Source: Tanypteryx hageni (lineage: Eukaryota; Arthropoda; Insecta; Odonata; Petaluridae). Taken from it: DNA of 64,000 bases. The DNA lies in the NCBI GenBank assembly GCA_028673005.1, contig CM054120.1:59084057-59148056 (forward strand), given 5' to 3'. Positions 12,251 through 22,014 of the stretch are shown one piece after another (positions within the stretch are counted from its first letter, which is position 1; every line of letters begins with the position of its first letter). The notes under the pieces were generated by a model. That model saw only the letters and a list, made by a program, of their open reading frames with translations, searched no databases and was not told where the DNA came from. The translations under genes and the position numbers were made by a program.

Positions 12251-12580
12251 GTATATATATATAATCTTCATATAAATAAATAACCAAAATATCATACTTA
12301 AACCCCGACTTAACAGGGCTACCCCAATATCAAGGTTAGATTATTTCTGTAACTATGAATTCGGAAGGTATTGGTTGAACCGATTAAAAAAAGTTTAGTT
12401 TGTATGGTGAGTATAGAATGTCAAAACAAATTAACATCTTTAGACGGATCTAAAAAGCAGGTCTACCACATTATAAGGAGAAATAATTTTCTGATTTCAA
12501 ATCATATATCTTTCTATACGTTTATACTACGGCAAATTTGACGAAAATCACTTCTGTACAACGGGAAACCCGTGTGCATC

Positions 12581-12994
12581 CTACTTGTTTAAAACATCGT
12601 TGATAGCTTGATATGTTTTTGGAATTATGTAACTTAAAGAAAGTTGTGAAATTGCTTCTGCAAATTTCAAATCCGAATAGCTTCTTCCTGTGGCCAAGGA
12701 TATTAATGTTGCTGTCAGTTTCTCATGCAGAGAAAAGGCTTCTCTCATAACCGTGTCCTGTTTATGTAACCGATATGATACCAGCGAAATCAGATACGTG
12801 TATGTGCTCTCATCCATTCACAGATAATTCCGGAAGTCATCAGGGTCCAGTTCGGTTAACAAATTTGCATGTGAAAATCTCCGTCTCTGTAAAAGTCAGT
12901 CTTTCACCCACTTCCTTTTCCTTCTTCCAGAGAGCAACCTTTTCTTCACAGTATAAACCGCACTCAGAGCAAGTAACGATAGTTCGTCCTCCAT
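12581..12994 (-). pseudogene. PIF/Harbinger (HARBI1-type) transposase, N-terminal remnant
   Basis: Read from an ATG at 12994, the minus strand gives a basic stretch ending KRKWVKD, then FSHANLLTELDPDDFRNYL, then MDESTYTYLISLV, and HEKLTATLISLATGRSYSDL. This order is typical of the helix-rich region ahead of the DDE nuclease in HARBI1-family transposases, which cut and insert PIF/Harbinger DNA. Two TGA codons interrupt the frame, one after KRKWVKD and one just before MDESTY, and the frame closes at 12581 with no DDE domain present. About 137 codons remain of a protein usually well over 300. A MITE sits 13 bp or so upstream of the ATG. Confidence 0.75.
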
Positions 12995-13006
12995 CTTGAA
13001 GAGATT

Positions 13007-13564
13007 GAGTCGAGTGAATAAAAATGAAGCAAATGCTTAAAGCAAACAGTGAATGCAAAATCATTTGCAAATGCTAAAAGCATTTGCTTCTTTTTGATTT
13101 TGCTTATAAGCATTTCAACTCAGTTTTAAGCAAATGCTTAAATTTTACGAAAAAAACTTTACAATTCATCCCTCACTTGTTTTTGTTTAAATTTAAAAGC
13201 ATTAGTTATATGTAAAACTAGCAACAAATATATTGGGTAATATTTAAAAAATGTTAATTAATAGAATTTTCTTTACTATTTCTTTTATAATTGAATTCGA
13301 TAGTATTAAAACCATGGCTACATGTTTATTCAATTAGTTAAACTTAAAACAAATAGTACAAGTATTTATTACAGGAAATGGAGGGGCTGTTCATATTCTT
13401 AATTTTAAGCAAATGCTTCAGAAAAGTCATAAAAATAAGCAAATAGTTAATTTTTCTAGCAAAAGCAAATGCTATTTTTTTATTCATCCCAAATCAAGCA
13501 TTTGCTTAAAAAATGATAGAAATCTTAAGCATAAGCATTTGCTTATTTTTTATTCACTCGAGCC
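13007..13564. mobile_element. MITE with AAGCAAATGCTT subterminal repeats
   Basis: The ends are inverted: TCGAGTGAATAAAAATGAAG at the left and, inverted, CTCGAGTGAATAAAAAATAA at the right. The 12-mer AAGCAAATGCTT occurs exactly at 13027, 13128 and 13407, and its reverse complement AAGCATTTGCTT at 13078, 13496 and 13533, with further near-matches. TTGAA flanks both sides (12997 and 13566), a possible target-duplication relic. No coding capacity. Repeated short subterminal motifs are usual for transposase binding; this is an inference here. Confidence 0.7.
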
Positions 13565-13665
13565 CTTGAAATAGGCTACGATTCAAGAAACTAGCTTCTC
13601 GCTTTTGCCTGTAGAGGTGCCTCTGTTGGCGTAAAGCATGGGGTAAAGCGTCGACGTGTAATACG

Positions 13666-15030
13666 TCTATCGTCTATGGTTTACCCGAGTAAAGGCGTGA
13701 AAACGCCAATTACCCTCAAATATGCGTCTTTTGAAAAGCTCACGCTTCTACTCTGAACAATCAGTTAATCGCAAGGCCCTAGGCTAGTTATGAGAACACG
13801 TGTTTCCTAGCCCTCTTGAGGTTTTTGAGATATATTTTCCGACCTAATGGTGGGATATTTCACGAGCATTTCTATACAGCTAATGTTGTGGATATACTCT
13901 GCTGAGAGTTCCTCGAGGTTCGGAAGAAAGGAATTTCGGTGGTCGTTTTGCTACCCATTCCACGCATCTACCCTGTTGAGTGTATTCCTGGAACAAATGT
14001 TTCTCGTTTGCTTGCTAGGGTTTTTCCTATAGATGAGCGTTGTTGTATGCACTTTCACCCATTCTCCGTATGAAATGAACCCACTCTTTTGGCAGTCTTT
14101 CTCTGAATGTTATCTAGGAAGGATCGTTCCATTCTCATCATCATCATCCTTTGCTACAGGTTAGTAAATTTTAATTTATATATAATGGTTTAAAAAATGT
14201 GCACATAAATTAGTAATAGTCACTTAAAATTAATATTTAATATAATAATATTTAATTAATATTTATTAGATATTTGTTTGTAAAATATTTTGCCGATTGG
14301 AAAAACATATTTTAATCAGGATTTGAGGTAAGACTGCTGATCGAGCGCTGAATAATTAAGTCTAATTTTTCTCACTATACATTTTATGTTATATAAAGAG
14401 AATATTTAGTACAGTGATGAAACATCAAATTATACAAAGTAAAGTATTAGATAGTTCTTTTTTGACGGCTAAAATATTATTGCGATAATAATATCATTTA
14501 TATTTTTTCTTAATTAGTCCTTAATGGCTATCAACGAATGTCTAAAAGCCTTTAAGCTGAACTCGCAAATTCTTTTTTGAAAGATTTTCTCGGCAAAAGC
14601 TACAGCATATTTTTCGGATTTCAAGAGGTAAAGCATAATATACTGTCGGCATTAACGAAATAATATATTTGTCAATGACGCGATTGGAAGAATTACTGTA
14701 CAAAATGAAAAATATCAATATTTGGAAATACCAGCTTACGATATTTGAGATTAAAAATATACTAACAATAAGTTTCAGTGTATTAGAACAACAATAATAT
14801 TCCCTTGAACGATATGCAAGGTGCCAATTTGGTTTCATCATCAAGAGTCAGTTAGTAAATGGAGTGAATTATCTGTTAATACATGTTTTCTCATATAGGT
14901 TGGTTGTCAAAATCATCACGTTTGGCAAAATTTGTAATGAAGTGAAAATACAAGAAAAAGAAATACCGTTTCGTGTTGCTCAATGAACTTTTTTCTGCAT
15001 TATTTTTAGTTACTTAAAAAAGGTAAGATT
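13666..15030. other. No supported gene (about 1.4 kb)
   Basis: AT-rich sequence. A 100-codon minus-strand open frame at 14542-14844 has one hydrophobic segment and a weak chemoreceptor-like tail, discussed as a doubtful finding. I do not support it as a gene. Otherwise nothing is recognisable. Confidence 0.4.
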
Positions 15031-15391
15031 TCAAATCAAAATATTCTTGTTTATATAATCTATATTTTTAGCAGTGTCATATTCAATAGATAAGATGGCC
15101 AGACCAGAAAGTCTCTCTTGGTTCATTAATGACCGTAGGTAATTTTTGATCAATTTGAGTTGAAATTGATGTGGCGATAGTCAGAAAAATTCTCAGTAAA
15201 CTTTCCACATTGGGAAATGAACTTAAAAGTTTGTATTTGGGAAGAAATCCTAAAATTTCTTTCTGCGTAATTTTTGCTCTTTATATCGAAGGCAGGTGGT
15301 GTTTCAAGCTGCAAACATCTTCGATTAACTCGCTTTCATCCACGTCGTTTTTATACATACTACAGGAATTTATAATTTCCTCTTCGTTCAT
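15031..15391 (-). pseudogene. hAT transposase (ZMYM1-like), C-terminal remnant
   Basis: Two minus-strand pieces read as the dimerisation end of a hAT transposase. The first runs MNEEEIINSCS to FPNVESLLRIFLTIATSIS, with an in-frame TAA at its middle. The second, after a frameshift near 15120, reads MNQERLSGLAILSIE and ends at a TGA at 15031-15033. That last phrase is the characteristic hAT C-terminal helix. The whole catalytic core is missing. It belongs to a different hAT lineage from the large element at 44.5-52.2 kb, judged by its wording. Confidence 0.75.
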
Positions 15392-15697
15392 GTGATATAC
15401 AGCACAACTTAAAAATTTAAAATAATTACTATTTCATTAAAAGATGTAAATCGTACCGACAGTTGCGTTTAAAGAGAATTTATTGTTATATGTACTGCAT
15501 CGTAGAGAGTACTTCCTGTTGTTTCAGGTATTGAGGGCGCTACGATTTCCATCTTGTCATGAAATTTCCTTTTTCTTCCACTTATTGTCGTGTAACTCAC
15601 ATTTTATCTAGTGTATAATAAGATTTCCATTTGACGCCCCCTTACGAAGCTGCTCCCCGGGCACGTGCCCCGGTTGTCCTGCCCTCACTAAGGCTCA
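15392..15697 (-). mobile_element. 5' terminal part of the same hAT copy
   Basis: Around 15630-15697 the plus strand reads GACGCCCCCTTACG, then CCCCGGGCACGTGCCCCGG and CACTAAGGCTCAGTG. GC-rich GGGCACGTGCCCGGGG blocks next to a CAGTG-type end are common at hAT 5' termini. The transposase fragment follows on the same strand, so this is an internally deleted copy. I see no clear second end or target duplication. Confidence 0.5.
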
Positions 15698-15700
15698 GTG

Positions 15701-15727
15701 TGTGTGTATATATATATATATATATAT
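15701..15727. repeat. (TG)n(TA)n microsatellite
   Basis: TGTGTGTG followed by a TA run directly abutting the hAT-like terminus. Confidence 0.9.
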
Positions 15728-16356
15728 TGCTGTGTCCCTTTGTGGTGTTTTAAGAATACTGGTCGTGTTCTTTTCCTCCGTCCGGCAGCACTCTGTATCT
15801 TCTCCCCGGTCTCTGGATCTTGTGGTGTCGCTTGGTGATCCACTTGAAATTCCATTACGCAGAATAGTAACTCACAAATTCCTTTTTACTTACCTTTTAT
15901 ATCAATTATTCTTTCAATAGTAACAATCGTCGTACCTTTGAGTGAGCTACTCTATTCACCCACTTAATAATATTAAAACCCTATTTCGATCACCCTGACT
16001 CGACCGGCGTCTATTTCCTTGATCGGTTCGTACGAGAGAGAGCAATCTCTTCACATTGCCCGAAGCAACAATCTCCTTTCTTACCACCCCAGCTCCCTTC
16101 CGGTGGCGTCCCTCATTACTCATTGTGTCCTGATTGTCGCTGCCGTTTTAATATTAATATATATTCTATTTATATCTCTTAACAATCAATACTTTAGCGC
16201 GTGGGTCGAGTTTATTACCTTATTGTTACTATAACGCAGTAACGTACAAATGATATTTATTGATTTTGAAACCGTTTAACTCAATAAAGACTCCCTCCTT
16301 GATACAATATTATTCATATTACAACCTTTCACCTATATGTGTCAAAATATCACAGC

Positions 16357-16357
<1 letters not shown>
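15728..16357. other. No recognisable feature
   Basis: Mixed-composition sequence with several short open frames on the + strand, none with a recognisable domain. Confidence 0.4.

Positions 16358-16413
<56 letters not shown>
16358..16413. repeat. (TA)n microsatellite
   Basis: Uninterrupted TA dinucleotides, about 27 units. Confidence 0.95.
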
Positions 16414-16416
<3 letters not shown>

Positions 16417-19071
16417 TGTACGCTGTGCATACGTCGCATTGCCACGTTGTGTACCGGATTTAGATTCCCGTACTAAACTCAGTTTCTGGATATTTTCTCA
16501 TAAATCGAAAAAAAGCACGCGAAATCTCGTGGCCGGCTAAAATGTGGTGATTTTCTTTGCTAAAAGTCACAATGTCTTTATTAAATGATCAAATTAATTA
16601 TTTAAATATACTTTTTACTTTGTATACTTTTTTACTGTAAGTAAAAGATAACGTGATAATTTAATACCTTCCTTATTGTTTTCTTTAATATTAACATTTT
16701 AAAATTTCGAAATAAAAAGTAAATTTAAATCATCGAATTGAAAGGCCGAAAAATGCCAGCCATATACATAAGTACTAATTTTAAGCGTCAATGTTCGTCG
16801 AATATATCTCGGGAAAATAAACTGTTTTAAAAAAATAAACGTCCACCTCGATCAAGTAGTAACTTTATGCGTCGATAATCTATCAGGTAAAAAAACGTCG
16901 ATTTAAAAAAATAAACGTCCAATTCTACCAAGCCTACTTATATCTAATGCCAGGTTGATTTTTAAATAGAATATTCAAAATGTTTGGTGCTATAGAAAAA
17001 TATAAATATTTATTAACGTTTCAACCTCCTCCCTGGTTGTCGGCGAGGTCTACAGCTGTTTCCTTCCTCATTACAATATAATCGAGCTCATTAGCAGAAT
17101 TTTAGTTCGAAAAATTTATGGAAATGCCGATTTCTCTGGAATCTGGAAATCATGGAGTGTTGCTAACAAAATATCCCTCGGCCATGAATGCCTATGTGCA
17201 TACGCGTATGGACATAACTTCTATCGGATGGAAAATTTGTCCTGGTTCGGTATTTGCATACCCTAGATATTTTCGGTCTTCATGATGCCACTGATATCAT
17301 CGCTGCCGCGACGCATACAGCCTTGGGAAAATGTGGCCGAAGAATTTCCACTTCCTGGAAAGAGCTTTCATTTTCATCAAAGGCCCCGGTTATGCGTTTA
17401 TCGCACTTTGAATCACTCCAGCTTTTTAATTTCTCTTTTTCCAGAATTTGTGTGAGCTCTCTATTTGGAAATCGTGACTTCTCATTTCCTGGCTCGCTCA
17501 AGGGCGCTTTATTATATGAGACGATTTATTCAGTTCGAATGGGCAGGGGCGAGAGGGGAGAAGGTGAAGACTGCAATCCCGTGAAGTGGAAACACTTTCT
17601 CAAAAGAAAGATTATATCTTGAGTCGTAAAAATCGTCTTAATCAAGGATAATGGACTAATTGATACGAAATATGGTATAAATATGAGCTTATATTTCTAT
17701 GAACATGTGACCGTCAATATCAATAACTACTTCCCCTAAAAATCGTTATCATTCGGAACATTTTCTGTTAATGATTAATTTCTATAGAAAAAACATTTCT
17801 GGTGCAAACCGAATTTCCGAATAAAAACTTCGGAAAGTAACATTTAAAAATAGTTCAAACTATTAAATTTTGTCCTCAAAGTTGATTGACTGGCCTTTAA
17901 ATTGGTATGAATTTTAAAATTTTCTCTGAACTGATCTATCTTGATAGCAGCAAATTTAAAATTAAGTGTTTTATCAGGAATTATCATGTGATAATAAAAG
18001 AAAATATAAATGTACGGATGATTTTATTTTATGAAAAGAATGGTAAAAATTATTGACAGCATATTTCCCTAATGTTATTACAATCGGTGAGTTATGTGGT
18101 GATTGGTGGTGTGAATTTTATTACACAACGCTTGGAAAAAAATCTGACTATAAGTTATTCTGCTACTTCAACTTATACACGTGTTACAAATTTTACTTTC
18201 ACCACCAAAACTTTCGGGTGCTAACGGTGCGTAGTATCTCTATTCTTGCTACAATAAAGCATTCAAGAAATTGTACTAATTAAAGTGAAATAAGTAATTT
18301 CAGCGTTTTTGTAATGACTCGAGTCACTTCTCTATTGTGTTAAAATAATATAGCGCTCCATTTATTTTACAGATAGGTTCGTTAATGTATCAAAGGATGA
18401 CTATACATAATATTTATGAAACTCGTGATGAGTATTGGGAAAGAAAAATCCGTTAAACTTCTTATTCATAAGTACTATCTTTTATAACAAATAACTTTGA
18501 AATTTAAAAGTTTCCTTGATATACTTTTTACGTTATCCTTTAAAATTTGTCTATAAAGGCATTTTAAAATAATGCTATCTATCAAATATATAGTATTAAA
18601 TAATTTAATCTATTATATCTTGACACAGATGAGATATACAGGCCTATACCCGTCTCATGTAAATAAATAAATATTGTGGAATATGTTGCTCTTATGAAGC
18701 TAACAATAGATTTATGTTTTATCTTATCATTCTTTAAATCAACAGTTTTAAATGTGTTTTAATGGTAAACTCTGGTCAAAATTCACTTCAAGATTATTAG
18801 AATGTTGCATCAACATTTGTTATAAATTGCTTAAAAAGTAGACAATATAAGAATTGTTAATATCAGTTATTGAGGAAGCAATGAATTACAGGCATCTCTC
18901 ATTCAACGAATGACATGTGCTCCTGAAAATCTTTCGTTAAAAGATCATAATTTTTCCGTCGACTCCTATGTTAAAAGCCTAGATTCGTTCCAGTCATAAG
19001 ATTTTTTTATTCTTGAACTTATATTATAATTTTTAGTTGTCAAGAATTGTTCGTCAAGGCACCTAAAACAT
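16414..19071. other. No supported gene (about 2.7 kb)
   Basis: Apart from the inverted repeat edge at about 16850-16965, nothing is recognisable. The 122-codon + strand open frame at 17254-17622 has a shadow on the other strand, ordinary composition and no domain I recognise. Confidence 0.4.
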
Positions 19072-19346
19072 TGGTAGTAGTAGTAATTTATTTTGTAAGT
19101 GCGTCGACAGCTATGGTCATTTTGCACTGTCATCAACTGGGCATACACACAGAAGGGAGGATGGAAAACCGGCATTAGCCTACTCTTTACGAAAATCACC
19201 AAGGGGACCAACTGCTTAACGTCCCTTCCAAAGGACGGTACGCTTAATTTGCTCGGTCTCCTTAAACCAAACAAACAGGGGACCGGGCGATCTCGGAAAA
19301 ATCCTACTTGCGCAGGATTCGTGCCCGCAGATACAAATACAGTTTA
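19072..19346 (-). repeat. SINE-like repeat, 5' truncated
   Basis: On the minus strand a box-B-like GGGCACGAATCCTGC is followed by GATCGCCCGGTCCC, then GGACGTTAAGCAGTTGGTCC, and the copy ends in AAATAAATTACTACTACTAC, a short tandem tail. The GGACGTTAAGC...GGTCC phrase is familiar from arthropod tRNA-derived SINEs. No box A is visible, consistent with 5' truncation. It sits against a hAT end. Confidence 0.5.
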
Positions 19347-19380
19347 GTCCTAGAAACATCAAAAAGTTTGGGAACCCCTG
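19347..19380 (-). mobile_element. hAT terminal fragment
   Basis: AAAAGTTTGGGAACCCCTG is the inverted form of a standard hAT terminus. Only the last few dozen bases are visible before the SINE-like repeat begins. Confidence 0.5.
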
Positions 19381-20341
19381 CTGAATGGGTCTACAAGAGG
19401 GGCTTTGATTCTCTCTGACCTTTTGTAAACATTTGAAATTCTATGACCTTATTTGAATATTTGCTATCCTTCGTTAAAGTGAACAGTATGTTCGGCGAAG
19501 GAAAGGAATTTATAATTCAACACATTCGTTAACGCGATCGTGCGTTTGACGAAGTTTCGTTGAAAGAGAATTGCCTGTATCTATTTATGATTTCCTGAGC
19601 GAAAATAAAAATTATATAGTTATAGAATTTTAATAGCTCAAAGGTTAAAGTAAATATACACAAAAATAAATTACATGGGTGAGATTTTGCAGAAAACCAA
19701 TGCCCCATGAAGTTTTAGTTTAAAACTTGATTACAATTTATATAAAGTGATTCGCATCATATTAAAATGCAATCACTCCAAGCGAGTTCTCGAAATTTCG
19801 TAATGCGTTAATTAAGTAAAAGTTTAATTCGACTGGTAAAAAAAGATTTAAATGTTATGATAGAGTTATGATAGTTCGACTTAAGTGATACTTTAAAATT
19901 CTCATACATGTAGTTTTTTTCAGTTTGACAACCGATAAGCGGATTTCCCTAATTATTCAATTAACCGTCAGTAAATAATTACAAATTTTAATGATCGCAT
20001 GATAAAAAAATCGGCGCCACCTATAATTCACAAACATTCTCGTATACGCTTATCGTAGTCCATACGATAATGTCAATGACTACATTAATACGTATTTACG
20101 CGCGAGAAATATTTGACCGCAGTTTGTCTTATTGCAACAATGCTGCTTCTGCTGGAATTCGGAGATCCTGGCGATAACTGGACGCAAAACTAAATATACT
20201 ATAATATTACTTGGCTTTCCATAGTAATATTTTGAGATATGTGATATTTTATTCCTACCAATGGACGAATTTTCACCGAAATCCTCGCAACAATCTGTTA
20301 GAACCTGCTGGATAACACTACACCCATCCGTCGCTCTGAGC
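19381..20341. other. No recognisable feature (about 1 kb)
   Basis: AT-rich sequence with short open frames only. The minus-strand frame at 20080-20373 overlaps the next hAT end and shows no domain. Confidence 0.4.
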
Positions 20342-20838
20342 CAGGGGTGTACAACATACGGCCCGCGGGCCAAATGTGGCCCGCCGACACATTTTGTGTT
20401 GCCCGGCAGGATTTAACCTAGCTGGTGCTTTCCTTTTTCGTAAAAAATACAATTAAAATTTGTCGTGGATATTTATCGCATGCGTGAACAAACATTCTCT
20501 CTTATGAAATTAAACAAAGCTCCATTACTTTCAAAACTCACAGATCTGAGTTTAGAAGACATTCTAAGAACAGCTACCACCAGCATAACTCCGGATATAA
20601 ATGGAATGGCGAGAGAAAAACGGTGCAACATCTCTCATTGAGTAAGTAAATTATATTTGTTTGTCACCTAACTTATGTCGCATAAAAATAGCGTATAAAA
20701 GTTGTTACCGTAATTACTGAATTTACAATAGTGTACTTAAATTTATTATGTACAAAACTTTCATAACGTGGCCCGCCTAGGTCCAATCAAGGTCGATTTT
20801 GGCCCGTGTTATCTTTTGAGTGTTGCACCTCGACTCTG
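20342..20838 (+). mobile_element. Deletion derivative of a GTF2IRD2/FAM200-type hAT
   Basis: The left end reads CAGGGGTGTACAACATACG followed by GCCCGCGGGCC and GTGGCCCGCC, a very common hAT terminus. The right side repeats this inverted, GTGGCCCGCC then TTTTGGCCCGTG and GTTGCACCTCGACTCTG. Between them lies only the C-terminus of a transposase. The exact right base is uncertain and flanking octamers do not match cleanly. Confidence 0.65.
20480..20641 (+). pseudogene. hAT transposase C-terminal remnant (GTF2IRD2/FAM200/ZBED5-like)
   Basis: The frame reads EQTFSLMKLNKAPLLSKLTD, then LEDILRTATTSITPDIN and REKRCNISH before a TGA at 20639-20641. This is the last part of the Charlie-like hAT transposases from which vertebrate GTF2IRD2 and FAM200 genes derive; they end in a near-identical KRCQ-SH phrase. 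Only about 50 codons survive, and the usual TYLCEQ lead-in is garbled by small indels. It lies inside matching terminal sequences, so it is a deleted element rather than a host gene. Confidence 0.75.
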
Positions 20839-22014
20839 CACGGCTTCGCATTAACCATTTTCGGTTTCAATTTAAAGAATTACCTCGAATTGCACGAACG
20901 TCATTTTTGCTATAGCACAATTTTAAAAATCACAAAATATTTCAGTCCGTCTCAGAGATTATACGTAATAAAGAATTATGGAAGAAATCCTGAATACGAC
21001 ATAAATAAATTATTGCATGATGAACTCTAGACGGCGCTATATGTAATCTCTTAGATTCTTATGTGGAAGTATATCCCACTGTGCACGATTTCACTTGACG
21101 CAATATTTTCCAGAAACGCATGGGCAGTGATTTGGAGAGGAATATCCTCCATGTTCGGCACGATGCAGTTCATTTCAATAACGCACCGTTTTCGTTTGAT
21201 ACTCCTCGTAAATACGAGGTTTAATCGGATTCCGTTAAACCGCATGGACCCTAGGGTCAAGCAGGGCCGTTGGGTGAGGTGAGTTTGAGAGGCGACCGCC
21301 TCTGGAGGCACTTCCCTATTGGTGGCATTATAGCAGCGTCGCAGCTGATCGAAAGCTAGAGGACGTGAAATGGGGTGACATTTTGTCTTTCTGCCTCAGG
21401 CAGCAGATTTTCAAGCAGTCCTGCGTCCAAGTACAGACTACAGACAGATGAAATTGCAAAAACCACTTTTTTAATCTCGTAGACGAATATTATCATGATA
21501 ACAATACTTTCTCTTCCTACTTCGTATATTAGTTTTTAAAAACATGATTAGTGAGGCAAGAGGCTAAATGCAAGGGATGCCCGTCTCGAAAAATTAAATA
21601 TGTTGGTTCTACACAATTTATTTCTCTAAAATCGAAGCTGCGGTGCTTTCCCCTCGGGATTCGATTTGGCTTATACTCTATTCTCAAGGCGGGGAACATT
21701 TACGTATATTTCCATAGAAGTGACAACATTAGAGTAGGTGGGGAAAAAGTCTTGTCGTGAAGTACTAGAGCAGAAAGACTGTATAGAAAATTGTATCTCA
21801 ATTCCTACAAGAAACCACGAAAGAATTTCAACCGAAGATGAAATACTAGGGATATTTTTGATTAATGAAATTGGATTCACCTGTAAAAATTTTGTGTATA
21901 AAAATCATTATTTTTACGCAAATTATTATAAATGAAAACAGATTAGAAAACGTGAAAATATAATCATTCGATATCATTGTAAAATATATTAACGAAATTA
22001 AAAATTAACGAATT
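20839..22014. other. No recognisable feature (about 1.2 kb)
   Basis: Short open frames on both strands at 21050-21310 are mutual shadows without motifs. Nothing else is recognisable. Confidence 0.4.

Larger units (their letters stand above)
10186..13665. mobile_element. PIF/Harbinger-like element, internally rearranged
   Basis: The left end CCGTATTACACGCTGACGC at 10186 has an inverted partner at 13641-13665 (23 of 25 positions agree over the terminal 25 bases). A second left-type end starts at 10961, so the left ~775 bp appears duplicated in tandem. Inside are a broken HARBI1-type transposase exon on the minus strand, two 146-bp arrays, a hAT MITE, a foldback, a (TA)n tract and an AAGCAAATGCTT MITE. 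The Harbinger assignment rests on the transposase; linkage of those ends to that gene is inferred. Confidence 0.55.

Noticed and set aside
12775..13070. Overlapping ORFs on both strands, one starting MQMILHSLFALSICFIF
   Set aside because: The signal-peptide-like start comes from the MITE; the family-matching frame is the broken Harbinger transposase.
8868..13665. CRISPR-like array suggested by regularly spaced repeats
   Set aside because: The 146-bp units are contiguous tandem repeats without unique spacers, in an evidently eukaryotic context.
17254..17622. 122-codon + strand ORF
   Set aside because: An overlapping open frame exists on the other strand and I see no motif, start context or splice signal that supports it.
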